Shown in pieces: positions 34,875-44,198 of a DNA stretch of 64,000 nucleotides. The notes under the pieces are model-generated. The model did not search any database and was not told the origin of the DNA. It saw only the letters and a list, made by a program, of their open reading frames with translations. The translations under genes and the position numbers were made by a program. Where the stretch lies: positions 1,922,001 to 1,986,000 of the forward strand of contig JAVJRG010000005.1 in the NCBI GenBank assembly GCA_040218535.1. Reading direction: 5' to 3'. The DNA comes from Lacipirellulaceae bacterium. GTDB lineage: Bacteria; Planctomycetota; Planctomycetia; Pirellulales; Lacipirellulaceae. Position 1 is the stretch's first letter. Every line of letters begins with the position of its first letter.

Positions 34875-36275
34875 CTATTTTGCGTCGCTTTTGAAGTCGG
34901 ACGAGACTTCCGGCGACGTGGTGTTTTCTCGCGTGATCCACTCTTCGCGTGGAACCGGCTTGTACTCGTCAGGCAGGCCATCGGCCTCGGGGAGGATTTC
35001 GAGCGTTTCCTCGGTCGCTTTCACATTCACGCCCGGACGGAGGCTCTGGCTGCCGCGAATCACGACAAGTTCTTCGCCGGTGAGTCCTTCACGGATAATG
35101 CGTAGACCGTGGCTCTTGGGGCCAACTTTCACGGGTTGTCGCGTCACTTTGCCGCCGTCGCTGACGACGTTCACAAACTGTTCAGACAGGTCTGTTCCAA
35201 TCGCTTCCTCGGGAACCAAGATCGCTTCATAGGATGCGCTGCCCGGCAATCGAACTCGGGCGAAAAGCCCCGGGGTGAGCGTGCCGTCGTCGTTGCGGAA
35301 AATCGCCCGGCCGCGCATCGTTCCCGTGTTTGGGTCGATGCGATTATCCACGAAGTCCATATGTCCGAGATGCGGAAAGCCCTCCTCGTCAATCAGAGCC
35401 ATGTAGACAGGGTTTTTCGCTTCGCGAGAACTCTCTCGTTTGCCGGAATTACTAAGGCGAACGTACTTGAGGAACTCCTGTTCATTGGCGTCGAAGTAAC
35501 AGTGCACCGGATTTTGCGCGATGATGGTTGTCAGTAAGGTCGAGTTCCCGCCACCTCCAACGACGAGGTTTCCCTCGGTGACAATCTTCGCGCCGACTCG
35601 ACCGGAAATCGGTGCCTCCACATCGGCATAACCAAGCTGCAACTCGGCCGTGTGCACATTAGCTTTGGCGGTTGTGATTGCCGCTTCGGCAACCCCAACG
35701 AGAGCGATGGCAGCCGAAGTGTTTGACTGAGCCGCATCGAAGTCGGCCCGGGCTTGGGTGAGTGTGCTTTCGCGGGTGTCATACTCCGACTCGGAGATCG
35801 CATTCTGACGGACGAGCGTCTCGGCGCGTCTCATTTCTGTCTCGGCCAATCCAACGGCAGCCGCAGCCTGCACTTCGCGCGCTTTGGATTGCTTGACTTG
35901 AGCCTGGGCTTGCAGCAGCGCTGCCTCTGCTTCGGCAACCTGGGCGTTAGCACGGCGGAGCTCGGTTTCGAAGGGACGGCGATCAATCACAAACAGCGGA
36001 TCGCCCTTTTCAACCATTTCTCCTTCGCTGAAGTTTGCCTCTCGCAGGTAGCCACTCACCCGAGGTCGCACCTCAACAGCATCAACAGCAGCGAGGCGAC
36101 CTGTGTATTCGTCCCATTCGATGAGAACCTGCTTGGCAGGTTGGGCGACCGTCACTTCCGGCGGAGGCATTTCGCCGCCTTGGGGACCGGAAGCACCACG
36201 GCACCCAACAAGGGCAATCAAACAAAAGAAGACAGACTGTATGCGGAATGAGGTAGAGCGTTTTCGAAGGCGCAT
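34875..36275 (-). CDS. RND efflux periplasmic adaptor (membrane fusion protein)
   Basis: A 466-residue lipoprotein adaptor with signal peptide and lipobox LVGC (Cys25). Regions in order: barrel-sandwich half (VRPRVSGYLREANFSEGEMVEKGDPLFVID), a long alpha-hairpin (about 100-200; rich in AEAEAALLQAQAQVKQ-type heptads), the second sandwich half (VEAPISGRVGAKIV) and beta-barrel and membrane-proximal domains (VRLPGSASYEAILVPEEAIG). It links the RND pump to an outer-membrane factor. It is the first gene of the pump operon. No dedicated regulator gene is adjacent. Confidence 0.93.
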   Translation of the reverse strand: MRLRKRSTSFRIQSVFFCLIALVGCRGASGPQGGEMPPPEVTVAQPAKQVLIEWDEYTGRLAAVDAVEVRPRVSGYLREANFSEGEMVEKGDPLFVIDRRPFETELRRANAQVAEAEAALLQAQAQVKQSKAREVQAAAAVGLAETEMRRAETLVRQNAISESEYDTRESTLTQARADFDAAQSNTSAAIALVGVAEAAITTAKANVHTAELQLGYADVEAPISGRVGAKIVTEGNLVVGGGGNSTLLTTIIAQNPVHCYFDANEQEFLKYVRLSNSGKRESSREAKNPVYMALIDEEGFPHLGHMDFVDNRIDPNTGTMRGRAIFRNDDGTLTPGLFARVRLPGSASYEAILVPEEAIGTDLSEQFVNVVSDGGKVTRQPVKVGPKSHGLRIIREGLTGEELVVIRGSQSLRPGVNVKATEETLEILPEADGLPDEYKPVPREEWITRENTTSPEVSSDFKSDAK

Positions 36276-36367
36276 GACTCAAAAACTCTATTGAGGGTAC
36301 ATTTCAGAGTAAAACCGCCACCATAGTATAGGCTCTTGGAAGCCCTGCTGCTGGCAAATCCTATGGT

Positions 36368-36916
36368 CTAATTCATACCGGGATCAAACGGCACTTGGCT
36401 GGGATCAATCTCCGGGGCGATGATGCTCACACCGATCTTACTGAGCGTTCTCTGCCACAGTGTTTCATAGTCAGAGAATACGGAGTCCCTGTCAGCGGGG
36501 GTCTTCAGCCAGCCACCCGCTTGGAGTTCGCCCTCAAGCTGCCCTCCGCCCCAGCCGGCGTGACCGCCATAAAGGCGAAACTCGGCCGCACTCCGCACGA
36601 CTTCGTCAATCGCATCGCGTTGCATCGACATATGCAACCCAGGCAACACTTCCTGCTCACTGTGGCGAGGCGAATCATGCAATGCAATCATGGGACCAGG
36701 AACGGGGCCACCGTTGAAGACATCGTCATCGCAATCCACCGGCGGGGCTTCGATCATCTCCCAGACTTCGGTCACCGTTTTGTTGCCTGGGCGAGTGAGT
36801 ACAACCCCAAGTGCGCCGCTCTCCTCATGACGCAGCATCAGCGTCACAGTCCGCGCAAAGTTGGGGTCCTTCATCTTCGGCGAAGCAACTAGTAAATGAC
36901 CAACGAGTGATTTCAT
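36368..36916 (-). CDS. YqgE/AlgH family protein
   Basis: A 182-residue cytoplasmic protein of full family length. Seen: SLVGHLLVASPKMKDPNFARTV, ALGVVLTRP, FNGGPVPGPMIALH and the glycine-rich YGGHAGWGGGQLEGELQAGGW that marks the family. Family members have been called transcription regulators (AlgH), but the biochemical role is unsettled. Its start lies 9 bases after the trpE stop, so it is read with trpE. Confidence 0.92.
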   Translation of the reverse strand: MKSLVGHLLVASPKMKDPNFARTVTLMLRHEESGALGVVLTRPGNKTVTEVWEMIEAPPVDCDDDVFNGGPVPGPMIALHDSPRHSEQEVLPGLHMSMQRDAIDEVVRSAAEFRLYGGHAGWGGGQLEGELQAGGWLKTPADRDSVFSDYETLWQRTLSKIGVSIIAPEIDPSQVPFDPGMN

Positions 36917-36925
36917 TTTGGCGCT

Positions 36926-38440
36926 TTACTGGCATCTCTCACGGGTGATTTCGACGGCTTTGAGCAACCCGCCCGCTTTGTTGAGCGTTTCTTGATACTC
37001 GGCAGCCGGGTCGCTGTCGGCAACGATGCCCGCACCGGCTTGGACGTAGGCCTTTCCGTCGGCAATGACGAATGTCCTGAGTGCGATGCACGTATCCATG
37101 TTCCCTGCGAAATCGAGATAGCCGACCGCTCCTGCGTAAGGGCCACGTCGGTGGGGTTCGATCTCGTCGATTATCTCCATTGCACGCACCTTCGGTGCTC
37201 CCGACACCGTCCCTGCTGGCAGGCACGCGGCCAAGGCATCGAAGGAGTCCTTATCCTCGGTAAGCTGTCCGTTCACGTTGCTGGTGATGTGCATGACGTG
37301 GCTGTAGCGTTCGATTACCATGACGTCGGAAATCTCAACCGTGCCGAACTGGGCAACGCGGCCCACGTCGTTGCGGCCCAGATCAACGAGCATCACGTGC
37401 TCCGCGCGTTCTTTCGGATCGGCGAGGAGTTCCTCAGCGAGGCGTTGGTCCTCCGCTTCGTCAGCGCCGCGTTTCCTTGTCCCTGCCAACGGTCGAACTG
37501 TCACACGCCCATCAACGACACGCACCATAATCTCCGGCGAACTTCCAACGAGCGTCGCCCCCGGCATCCGCAAATAAAACATGAACGGGCTCGGGTTCAC
37601 AACCCGAAGCGTGCGGTACAACTCGAACGGAGGCAACTCGAAGGGAACTTCCAACCGCTGACTGATAACCACCTGAAAGATGTCACCCGCACGAATGTAT
37701 TCAACACATTTTTCAACCGCGGACTTGAATTGTTCTTCGGTGAAGTTGGATTGATAGTCGAGCGTGATCTCGCCGCCAGTTTGAATGTCGGCCAACTGAA
37801 CGGAATCCTCTACGGCATTCAGTTGCTCGACGTAACCATCAACGCGGTGCTCTCCGGCTTCATAGGCGGATTGTAGTTCGTCAGACTCAAGTCCTTTCGT
37901 CTCGACCAGCACCAAGACGTAAACCACTTTCCGTACATGATCGAAAACGACCATGTGGTCGAACAGACCAAACGCTAAGTCTGGCAGCCCGCGGTCGTTT
38001 TCGGGCGCATTGGGAAGCTTCTCGACGTACCGCACCGTGTCATAACCGGCATAGCCCACGGCCCCGCCGATGAACGGCGGGAGCTCGTCCAAGTGCGCTA
38101 CATTGACGGCATCAATCTCGGAGCGAAGCACCTCCAAGGGATCTGCGGCCTCGGATGATTCCTTCGACCAATCCGACCCGTCTTCTCCCCGCCTTTGAAT
38201 TTCGACCTGATTGCCATAAGCCGTCAGCAGCACGAAGGGGTCGCTCGCGATGAAGCTGTAGCGACCAACTTTTTCGCCCCCAATCACACTCTCGAAAAGC
38301 CCCGCTGCGACGCCTTGGTCAAGCCGCTTGAACGCCTGCACGGGAGTTAGCGCATCGCTGACCAACTCACGGTAAACGGGAACGTAATCATGACGAGCCG
38401 CCAACTCTTGAAAACGCTCGAAATGAGGCTGGTGTGCCAT
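36926..38440 (-). CDS. trpE: Anthranilate synthase component I
   Basis: A 504-residue chorismate-binding enzyme that, with a glutamine amidotransferase subunit, makes anthranilate for tryptophan synthesis. The N-terminal feedback region has [22 protein letters not shown]. The catalytic half shows [71 protein letters not shown] and [20 protein letters not shown] 38440 is chosen for the typical N-terminus; an upstream frame adds 16 untypical residues. PabB is less likely given the N-terminal part. No trpG is adjacent, and I see no trp attenuator. Confidence 0.92.
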   Translation of the reverse strand: MAHQPHFERFQELAARHDYVPVYRELVSDALTPVQAFKRLDQGVAAGLFESVIGGEKVGRYSFIASDPFVLLTAYGNQVEIQRRGEDGSDWSKESSEAADPLEVLRSEIDAVNVAHLDELPPFIGGAVGYAGYDTVRYVEKLPNAPENDRGLPDLAFGLFDHMVVFDHVRKVVYVLVLVETKGLESDELQSAYEAGEHRVDGYVEQLNAVEDSVQLADIQTGGEITLDYQSNFTEEQFKSAVEKCVEYIRAGDIFQVVISQRLEVPFELPPFELYRTLRVVNPSPFMFYLRMPGATLVGSSPEIMVRVVDGRVTVRPLAGTRKRGADEAEDQRLAEELLADPKERAEHVMLVDLGRNDVGRVAQFGTVEISDVMVIERYSHVMHITSNVNGQLTEDKDSFDALAACLPAGTVSGAPKVRAMEIIDEIEPHRRGPYAGAVGYLDFAGNMDTCIALRTFVIADGKAYVQAGAGIVADSDPAAEYQETLNKAGGLLKAVEITRERCQ

Positions 38441-38695
38441 CGTTACTTCTTGGTGGGTGGAAGGTGGAGAATTGGCCGGACCGTGCATTCAGCACGATTC
38501 ACGTTCAGCAGCGGTGCTTTGACGACAGCCTGCCAAGAACCGAGGTTCGCAAGCCCGGCTTCGACTCCGCACTGAGGTTCTCCACTGAGGGCCCCAATCT
38601 AGCATCGCATCGGACGACGAACAACTGTCGAACAGCAGCCGGAAAGGCGAGTTATCTCGTTTCAGATTCTCAGCTTACGGACGAAACGAATTGCC
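38441..38695. other. Divergent regulatory region trpE / mcsA
   Basis: About 340 bases separate the divergent trpE and mcsA starts. Apart from the mcsA promoter listed next, I see no hairpin leader or gene. Confidence 0.5.
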
Positions 38696-38723
38696 TTGAC
38701 ACTCGATAGGCCCTAGATAGAAT
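38696..38723 (+). promoter_or_regulatory. Sigma-70-type promoter of mcsA-mcsB
   Basis: A perfect TTGACA (38696-38701) and TAGAAT (38718-38723) with a 16-base spacer, 63 bases before the mcsA start. No direct or inverted repeat suggesting a CtsR or HrcA operator overlaps it. Confidence 0.7.
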
Positions 38724-38785
38724 CCCCTTGCAAATGCAAGATAGCGAAACAGTAGACATGTTTTTGACGGCAGCAAGGCGAACAG

Positions 38786-39307
38786 ATGAAGTGCCAGCGG
38801 TGCGAACGACCTGCAACCTTCCACATCACGGACCTCGTCGATGGCGATCCCAGTGAGTTGCATCTGTGCGAGGAGTGTGCGCAGACGTACCTGACACCGA
38901 CCGAGGAAGAAGCCGCGGAAGTCATGCCCGCCATGGCCGGCCTGCTTGCCCAACACTTGGCAGTGGGGGAATCTGCCGACGATCTCGCCCGACTTGACCA
39001 GCGATCTTGCCCCGTATGTGGAATCACCTTCCTCGAGTTCCGCAAACAGGGACGCCTCGGCTGCCCGCACGATTATGTCTTCTTCGCTGAAGAACTCGAG
39101 CCGTTGTTAATGAACATTCACGACGACACGCAGCACATTGGCAAGTCGCCCAAACGCGGGGCTGCTGGCGCCGACCAGCAAACGCAACTCATTCGGCTCC
39201 GCCGAGAAATGAAAGAAGCCGTCGCCACGGAAGCCTACGAACGTGCCTCAGAGTTACGCGACGAAATCCACCGCATCGAAGAACAATTCCGCAAAGACAA
39301 TGCTTAG
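38786..39307 (+). CDS. mcsA: McsA-like activator of protein-arginine kinase (UVR domain)
   Basis: A 173-residue protein with two zinc-binding cysteine clusters: Cys3/Cys6 with Cys28/Cys31 (MKCQRCE and LCEECAQTY) and Cys75/Cys78 with Cys93 (CPVCGITF, GCPHDY). A C-terminal UVR helix pair follows (about 135-170; LRREMKEAVATEAYERASELRDEI). This is the McsA architecture: McsA binds and activates McsB. Its stop is 39 bases before mcsB, so the pair is one operon. In Firmicutes this operon also carries ctsR and clpC, which are absent here. Confidence 0.9.
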   Translation: MKCQRCERPATFHITDLVDGDPSELHLCEECAQTYLTPTEEEAAEVMPAMAGLLAQHLAVGESADDLARLDQRSCPVCGITFLEFRKQGRLGCPHDYVFFAEELEPLLMNIHDDTQHIGKSPKRGAAGADQQTQLIRLRREMKEAVATEAYERASELRDEIHRIEEQFRKDNA

Positions 39308-39346
39308 CCCTGCACTTTGCCTGCAAGCTAACTCGCGAGCCTAAAC

Positions 39347-40432
39347 ATGAACCTCGAAGACCTAGTGAGCTCTAGCGGCGAATGGCTACGCGGTTCTGGC
39401 CCGGAATCGGACATCGTCGTTAGTAGCCGCATACGCCTTGCGCGAAATCTGGCCGACTTCCCGTTCATCTCGCGAACCACGGAATCCGACCGGGCAGAGA
39501 TCGAAAGGATTCTTCATTCGCAACTTCAAGCAATCCAAGACGCGGGCAAAGCGCCAGGCGATGCACTCTATCTCAACGTGACCGACTTGGCGGAAGTCGA
39601 TCGTCAGTTTCTTGTCGAACGGCAACTGATCAGTCGCGAACATGCGGAAAGCGAAGGAGCGCGGTCGGTCGTGATCGACTGTTCAGAACGGTACAGCGTG
39701 ATGATCAATGAGGAAGATCACCTCCGCATTCAAGTAATGCACAGTGGGCTCGACCTCGAAGCCGCCTGGGAACGGATCAACACGATTGATGATCTAATCG
39801 AAGAGCAGGTCAACTATGCCTTCAACGAGAAGCTCGGCTATCTGACCGCTTGCCCAACAAACGTCGGCACCGGCGTCCGCGTGAGCGTGATGCTCCACCT
39901 ACCTGCTTTGGTCATCACGCGGCAAATCGAAAAAGTGTTTAAGAGCCTCCAAAAGATCAATCTCGCGGTCCGCGGCCTCTACGGTGAGGGCTCGCAAGCC
40001 ACGGGCGACTTCTACCAGATCAGCAATCAAGTCACCTTGGGCCAAACTGAGGAAGAGCTCGCAAAGAAAGTTGCGGACGTGGTCCCCGTACTCATCAGCT
40101 ACGAACGTCAAGCACGTGAATTTCTAATTCACGAAAGCCAGGAAACACTGCACGACCGAGTCAGCCGTGCCTTTGGCATCCTACGCACGGCACAGACGAT
40201 TAGCTCCGAAGAGACGCTTCATCTGCTATCCAGTGTCCGCATGGGGATCAACTTAGGCCTGATTGGCGATCTGCCGATCCCGACGATCAACAAGCTGCTA
40301 ATCCACACCCAGCCCGCCCATTTGCAGAAGCTCTCGGGCAACGAGTTGGACGCGACGGATCGGAATATCGAGCGAGCCAGCTACTTGCGCGAGCACTTAA
40401 ATTCTGGCAACGCCGACCCCTCGAATAATTAA
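39347..40432 (+). CDS. mcsB: Protein-arginine kinase McsB
   Basis: A 361-residue ATP:guanido phosphotransferase-type enzyme that phosphorylates arginine side chains of proteins, in Firmicutes marking them for ClpCP. Seen: VVSSRIRLARNLADFPF (ATP-phosphate arginines), MINEEDHLRIQ (121-125, catalytic acids), and NEKLGYLTACPTNVGTGVR (Cys169-Pro-Thr-Asn-x-Gly-Thr-Gly). Length fits McsB rather than creatine kinase, which is longer at the N-terminus. The adjacent mcsA makes the assignment secure. Whether the target protease is ClpC here is not known from this window. Confidence 0.94.
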   Translation: MNLEDLVSSSGEWLRGSGPESDIVVSSRIRLARNLADFPFISRTTESDRAEIERILHSQLQAIQDAGKAPGDALYLNVTDLAEVDRQFLVERQLISREHAESEGARSVVIDCSERYSVMINEEDHLRIQVMHSGLDLEAAWERINTIDDLIEEQVNYAFNEKLGYLTACPTNVGTGVRVSVMLHLPALVITRQIEKVFKSLQKINLAVRGLYGEGSQATGDFYQISNQVTLGQTEEELAKKVADVVPVLISYERQAREFLIHESQETLHDRVSRAFGILRTAQTISSEETLHLLSSVRMGINLGLIGDLPIPTINKLLIHTQPAHLQKLSGNELDATDRNIERASYLREHLNSGNADPSNN

Positions 40433-40437
40433 CCGCC

Positions 40438-40494
40438 ACCGCTTGCGGCTTAGCCGCGATAGTATTGGATAGCGGCTAAGCGACAAGTCGCGGT
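40438..40494. repeat. Inverted repeat / likely bidirectional terminator
   Basis: Arms 40438-40457 and 40472-40494 are imperfect reverse complements sharing gcggcttagccgc-type sequence. The element lies between the convergent mcsB and ppk2 stops and touches the ppk2 stop codon. It is another intergenic palindrome type that may end both transcripts. Confidence 0.65.
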
Positions 40495-41297
40495 CACTCG
40501 ACCACCACGCCGTCGAGCCCCTCTTCCGCGGCAGGGAACTGTGGATCGATCTTTTCGAGGGTCTCCCGCAGCAAGTTACTAACGGTCAGGTTGCGATACC
40601 ACTTCCGATCCGAAGGCACAATGTGCCAGGGAGCATACTCGGTGTTGCACTTACTCACCGCCGCTTCATACGCTTGCTGGTAATCGTCCCAAAGCTTTCG
40701 CTCCGCTAGGTCCCCTTTGCTGAACTTCCACCGCTTGTGCGGTCGATCCAGCCGAGACTGCAGACGCTCCTTTTGCTCTTCCTTGCTGATGTGGAGAAAG
40801 CACTTCAGTATCACCACGCCGCCTTCGGTGATGAGTTTCTCAAACTCGTTGATCCGCTCGTACCGCGTTTCCCACTCGCTTTTAGGCACTAAGTTATGCA
40901 CACGCACAACGAGTACATCTTCGTAGTGCGAACGGTTAAAGATGCCGATGTTCCCTCGACGAGGCACAGCCTTGTGAATCCGCCAAAGGAAGTCGTGATC
41001 GAGCTCCTCGACGCTAGGCTGCTTGAACGGCACGATCTGACAGCTCTGAGGATTCACTCCTGTGAACACCGTACGAATCGTCCCATCCTTGCCAGCGGTG
41101 TCCATGCCTTGCAGAACGAGTAATACAGCGCGGCGATTTTCCGCGTAGAGCCGATACGCCAAGTGACGGGTGATCTCAGTATTCTCAGCGATTCTTTCAG
41201 CGGCAGATTCTTTGTCCCAATCTCCTTCGACGTGGCGGGGATCGAAGTCCTTTAGGTCGATATTGGAGAATGGTTTCGGAGTGAGTTTCTGTGACAT
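40494..41297 (-). CDS. ppk2: Polyphosphate kinase 2 family protein
   Basis: A 267-residue one-domain PPK2 that transfers phosphate between polyphosphate and nucleotides. Seen: Walker A GMDTAGKDG (64-72), lid-region PRRGNIGIFNRSHYEDVLVVRVH with Walker B Asp127, and ERINEFEKLITEGGVVILKCFLHISKEEQKERL with DRPHKRWKFSKGDLAER. The motifs match nucleotide-phosphorylating PPK2 enzymes; whether AMP or ADP is preferred is not decided. Single gene, convergent with mcsB. Polyphosphate metabolism fits the stress role of the neighbouring arginine kinase pair, but a link is only a guess. Confidence 0.92.
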   Translation of the reverse strand: MSQKLTPKPFSNIDLKDFDPRHVEGDWDKESAAERIAENTEITRHLAYRLYAENRRAVLLVLQGMDTAGKDGTIRTVFTGVNPQSCQIVPFKQPSVEELDHDFLWRIHKAVPRRGNIGIFNRSHYEDVLVVRVHNLVPKSEWETRYERINEFEKLITEGGVVILKCFLHISKEEQKERLQSRLDRPHKRWKFSKGDLAERKLWDDYQQAYEAAVSKCNTEYAPWHIVPSDRKWYRNLTVSNLLRETLEKIDPQFPAAEEGLDGVVVE

Positions 41298-41384
41298 GAT
41301 GTTCTCAATCGGATTTTTAGCAACGAGTGATCACTCGAGATTATGCCAGCCGAGCCTCAAGAAAACCACCAAGGAAAGCGTTTA

Positions 41385-41450
41385 GCCGCCGAGCGTGCCC
41401 GGCGCTTGTCACATAGCCAGTAGATCGCGGAGCAAGCTCGGCGGCGAAAT
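41385..41450. repeat. Hairpin with relative of the 28-bp element
   Basis: gccgccgagc (41385-41394) pairs perfectly with gctcggcggc (41436-41445). The right side, cgcggagcaagctcggcggc plus gaaat, is a diverged relative of the element at 14796. It lies between uxaC and ppk2 and may end the uxaC transcript. Confidence 0.65.
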
Positions 41451-41463
41451 TACCAGGGCAAAA

Positions 41464-42864
41464 TCAGCCGAGACCTAAGTACGCTTCAGCATTGCCATAG
41501 CACAGATCGCGCACCATGCCGCCGATCAGGACTTCGTCATCAGGAATAGCACCACGTTCTAGGTCGCTTCCAAGCAGTTCGCATAGGCAACGGCGATAAT
41601 ACTCGTGACGCGGAAAGGAAAGGAGCGAACGCGAATCGGTCAGCATCCCCACGAACCGCGACAGCAGCCCCAGATTCGACAGATCGTTGAGGTGCCTCGT
41701 CATGCCCTCCCATTGGTCGTTGTACCACCAGGCAGCTCCCCATTGGAGCTTTCCGGCACAGCGACCATCTTGGAAATTCCCCAGCACCGTCGCCACGGCA
41801 AAGTTTGCCGCGGGATTCAAGTTGTAGAGAATCGCCTGTGGCAGCGAATCCTCTTGGTCGAGTTGATTCAAATAGCGTGAGAGAGCCGCCACGGACGGCA
41901 TATCGCCGATCGAGTCGCACCCCGCGTCGGCCCCAACTTCGCGCATCAGGCGATCACTGTTGTTTCGCAACGCGCCGATGTGCATCTGCTTCGTCCAACC
42001 ACGCTTCGCGTCCAACCGACCAAAGTAGAGCATCATGTAGGCACCAAATCGCTCAGCCAGATCAGGTGCGACCGCTTCGCCTTTGGTGGCACTGGCGAAA
42101 ATCGCTGCGGCGTTTTCATGAGAGCATGCGTCAGCCAAGACTTTGGTCACGTCATGATCCGAAAGCCGTCCCCCCATCTCGTGGAAGTACGTATGCCGGC
42201 GTTCGAGTGCATCTAGAAATGCGTCGAAGTCTTTGATCTCAACGTCCGCAGCTTCGGCAAGCTGGGCGAGCCAAGCATTGAAAGGCTCAGGGCGATCCAC
42301 CCATAACGCTTTGTCTGGCCGAAATGTCGGCAGCACCTTCGCCGGGCAATCGCTGTTTGCGATCTGATTGTGATAGGTCAAGTCGTCCATCGGGTCGTCC
42401 GTTGTGCAGACGACTTTCACTTTGAAGTTCCGCAGGATGCCATGGGCGGTCAGGTCGTCGCTGGCAAGCCGCTCGTTCGCTCGCTTCCAGATCGACTCCG
42501 CGGTGGCGGGGCTCAGCAGTTCTTCAATCCCGAAGTACCGCTTCAATTCGAGATGCGTCCAATGGTAGAGCGGATTACGCAGCGTCCGAGGAACGGTCTC
42601 CGCCCACGCAAGGTATTTGTCGTAAGGGTCAGCATCGCCGGTAATGAGCCGTTCTTCGACGCCATTGGCCCGCAGTGCCCGCCATTTGTAGTGATCTTCG
42701 GCAAACCAGATTTCCGAAAGATTCTCAAACCGTCGATTCGCGGCTATATCTGCCGGGCTGAGATGCGTGTGGTAGTCGAGAATCGGCTCATTCTCGGCAA
42801 ACTCGTGATAAAGCCGGCGAGCCGGGTCGGTGGTCAGCAGAAAATCGTCGTTGATGAAGCTCAT
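41464..42864 (-). CDS. uxaC: Glucuronate isomerase
   Basis: A 466-residue enzyme of the metal-dependent amidohydrolase superfamily that interconverts D-glucuronate/D-fructuronate and D-galacturonate/D-tagaturonate in uronic-acid catabolism. Seen: FLLTTDPARRLYHEFAENEPILDYHTHLSP (metal His pair in DYHTHL), RNPLYHWTHLELKRYFGI, VVCTTDDPMDDLTYH, WTKQMHIGALRNN and the C-terminal LTDSRSLLSFPRHEYYRRCLCELLG. Full length. No other uronate gene is next to it. Cytoplasmic. Confidence 0.96.
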   Translation of the reverse strand: MSFINDDFLLTTDPARRLYHEFAENEPILDYHTHLSPADIAANRRFENLSEIWFAEDHYKWRALRANGVEERLITGDADPYDKYLAWAETVPRTLRNPLYHWTHLELKRYFGIEELLSPATAESIWKRANERLASDDLTAHGILRNFKVKVVCTTDDPMDDLTYHNQIANSDCPAKVLPTFRPDKALWVDRPEPFNAWLAQLAEAADVEIKDFDAFLDALERRHTYFHEMGGRLSDHDVTKVLADACSHENAAAIFASATKGEAVAPDLAERFGAYMMLYFGRLDAKRGWTKQMHIGALRNNSDRLMREVGADAGCDSIGDMPSVAALSRYLNQLDQEDSLPQAILYNLNPAANFAVATVLGNFQDGRCAGKLQWGAAWWYNDQWEGMTRHLNDLSNLGLLSRFVGMLTDSRSLLSFPRHEYYRRCLCELLGSDLERGAIPDDEVLIGGMVRDLCYGNAEAYLGLG

Positions 42865-42866
42865 TG

Positions 42867-42952
42867 AGGGGGCAGGGGGCAGGGGGCAGGGGGCAGTCAG
42901 ATGTCATACATTTTGACTGAAAACTGCCGACTGCCCACTGCCCACTGCCGCA
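42867..42952. repeat. GGGGGCA tandem run with complementary GCCCACT run
   Basis: agggggc is repeated about four times at 42867-42895, and ctgccca-type units recur at 42921-42952 in complementary orientation, so the two runs can form a long hairpin. It lies in the short gap between uxaC and tRNA-Cys. Confidence 0.8.
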
Positions 42953-43029
42953 TGCGCATGAAAAAACCGCTCATTTCAATGAGGCTGAAACAAGCGGCAA
43001 GGTTGTGACCGCGAAAAACCGCGGCCTAG

Positions 43030-43101
43030 AGGCGCCGGGCGGATTCGAACCGCCGATGTCGGATTTGCAATCCGATGCCTTAGCCACTTGGCCACGGCGC
43101 C
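43030..43101 (-). tRNA. tRNA-Cys (GCA)
   Basis: A 72-nt cloverleaf on the minus strand: acceptor GGCGCCG with CGGCGCC, D-arm GGCCAAGTGGCTAAGGC, anticodon stem TCGGA/TCCGA around TTGCAAA giving GCA, and T-arm GGCGG-TTCGAAT-CCGCC. The discriminator is U, as required for cysteine. CCA is not encoded. Confidence 0.95.
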
Positions 43102-43383
43102 ATAGGTAGCCACCTCGCTCCGCGAGATGAACTGCAAATAAAAACTCCTCATCTCTCAAAAAGCTATGAAATCGTGCTGATTGGGTCAAGTGCAACCATT
43201 ATATCGGCTGGGCACCCCAGGTGAAATGAGGAATTCCTGTCGGCAAAGTCGAGACCGACACGCCAGCAGCGTTCTTCTGAAGTGACGCCTCCCTGCGATT
43301 CGATGGATTAGACAGGCGATCTAGGCTCACGGGTTCAGGCCCTGCCGAGTATTTACGGCCCGTATTTCCATGGAAGGAATTGC

Positions 43384-43758
43384 ATGCTCCAGCACTTGAA
43401 GACTCTCATTGCCGGCCCACTCTCCGGCGCTGCCACCCAGAAGAAGATCGAGCAACTCAGCCGGCAAGTCGCCGAGCAAAGCGTCGATTTTGTCTGCCAA
43501 TTGATCGCCAACTCCACCCGCGGCATGACCCTTTGCGAAACACGCGGCTACATCCGTGCCCGTGCTGGAGCCGAAATCCGCAAGCAAACCCGCCTGCTGC
43601 TCGCTTCTGAAGCTGCTTCAGTGACCGAGCACCGGTCGATGATTGTCGAGGCGGCGACCAACCGGATCGTGCCGCAGGTCCTCCGTCAGTTGGTCCGAGC
43701 CAACGTTGCCGTACCAGCAGCAGAGCCTCAAGCCAGCCCACTTCGCATCGCTGCGTAG
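43384..43758 (+). CDS. Hypothetical helical protein
   Basis: A 124-residue, probably all-helical cytoplasmic protein (HLKTLIAGPLSGAATQKKIE, then CQLIANSTRGMTLCETRGYIRARAG and a C-terminal helix RIVPQVLRQLVRANV). GGAA stands 4 bases before the ATG. Family not recognised. A second small helical protein gene follows 81 bases downstream on the same strand. The composition and the ribosome site favour a real gene. Confidence 0.6.
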   Translation: MLQHLKTLIAGPLSGAATQKKIEQLSRQVAEQSVDFVCQLIANSTRGMTLCETRGYIRARAGAEIRKQTRLLLASEAASVTEHRSMIVEAATNRIVPQVLRQLVRANVAVPAAEPQASPLRIAA

Positions 43759-43783
43759 AGCCTCTTCACACCAGTACAACTTC

Positions 43784-43839
43784 TCCAAGTTTTCCTCGCC
43801 CCGGTGGGGAGAGGGCAGGGTGAGGGGAAAGAACCGTCT
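43784..43839. repeat. Short hairpin of the cctcgcccc/ggggagagg type
   Basis: tcctcgcccc followed by ggtggggagaggg and agggtgagggg form a short hairpin-like element. A related fragment (ggtgagaggatagggtgaag) lies near 56442. Confidence 0.5.
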
Positions 43840-44190
43840 ATGGATCGCGATGCCTACCCGTCGCTACCAAAGCTTTGCGTCTTGACGACGCGGCTTCGCC
43901 AACAGAACCACCGTGTTGATGCGTGGGTGGCTGAGCGCGACGCCAACTTCGAACGATTGCGGTGCGCGATCGCCCAAAGTTCACGCGAGCAAGCCCTAGC
44001 CGCAATCTCCGGCATCCTGGGCGACCCGCGTCATGCAAATCGCCCAACGCTGCGGGCCACAGCTGAAAGACTCATTGAGGCCCTGCAAAGCAAGCGAACC
44101 CCGGCAACACGCATCTCGCGTCTGTCCGCAGAGTTGCTGAACGAATGCCGCTACGTGCTACAGAAATCGCACGGCAGAATCGCAGCGTAG
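43840..44190 (+). CDS. Hypothetical helical protein
   Basis: A 116-residue predicted helical protein (RLRQQNHRVDAWVAERDANF, LAAISGILGDPRHANRPTL, LSAELLNECRYVLQK). Family not recognised. ATG 43840 is preferred over 43804, whose first residues fall inside the upstream repeat. It probably shares a transcript with the gene before it and is followed by an inverted repeat 8 bases after the stop that could end transcription. Confidence 0.55.
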   Translation: MDRDAYPSLPKLCVLTTRLRQQNHRVDAWVAERDANFERLRCAIAQSSREQALAAISGILGDPRHANRPTLRATAERLIEALQSKRTPATRISRLSAELLNECRYVLQKSHGRIAA

Positions 44191-44198
44191 CAAGACCC

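Noticed and set aside
42867-42952. CRISPR-like array
   Set aside because: Heptamer units without spacers; the two runs are complementary, so this is a hairpin-type repeat.
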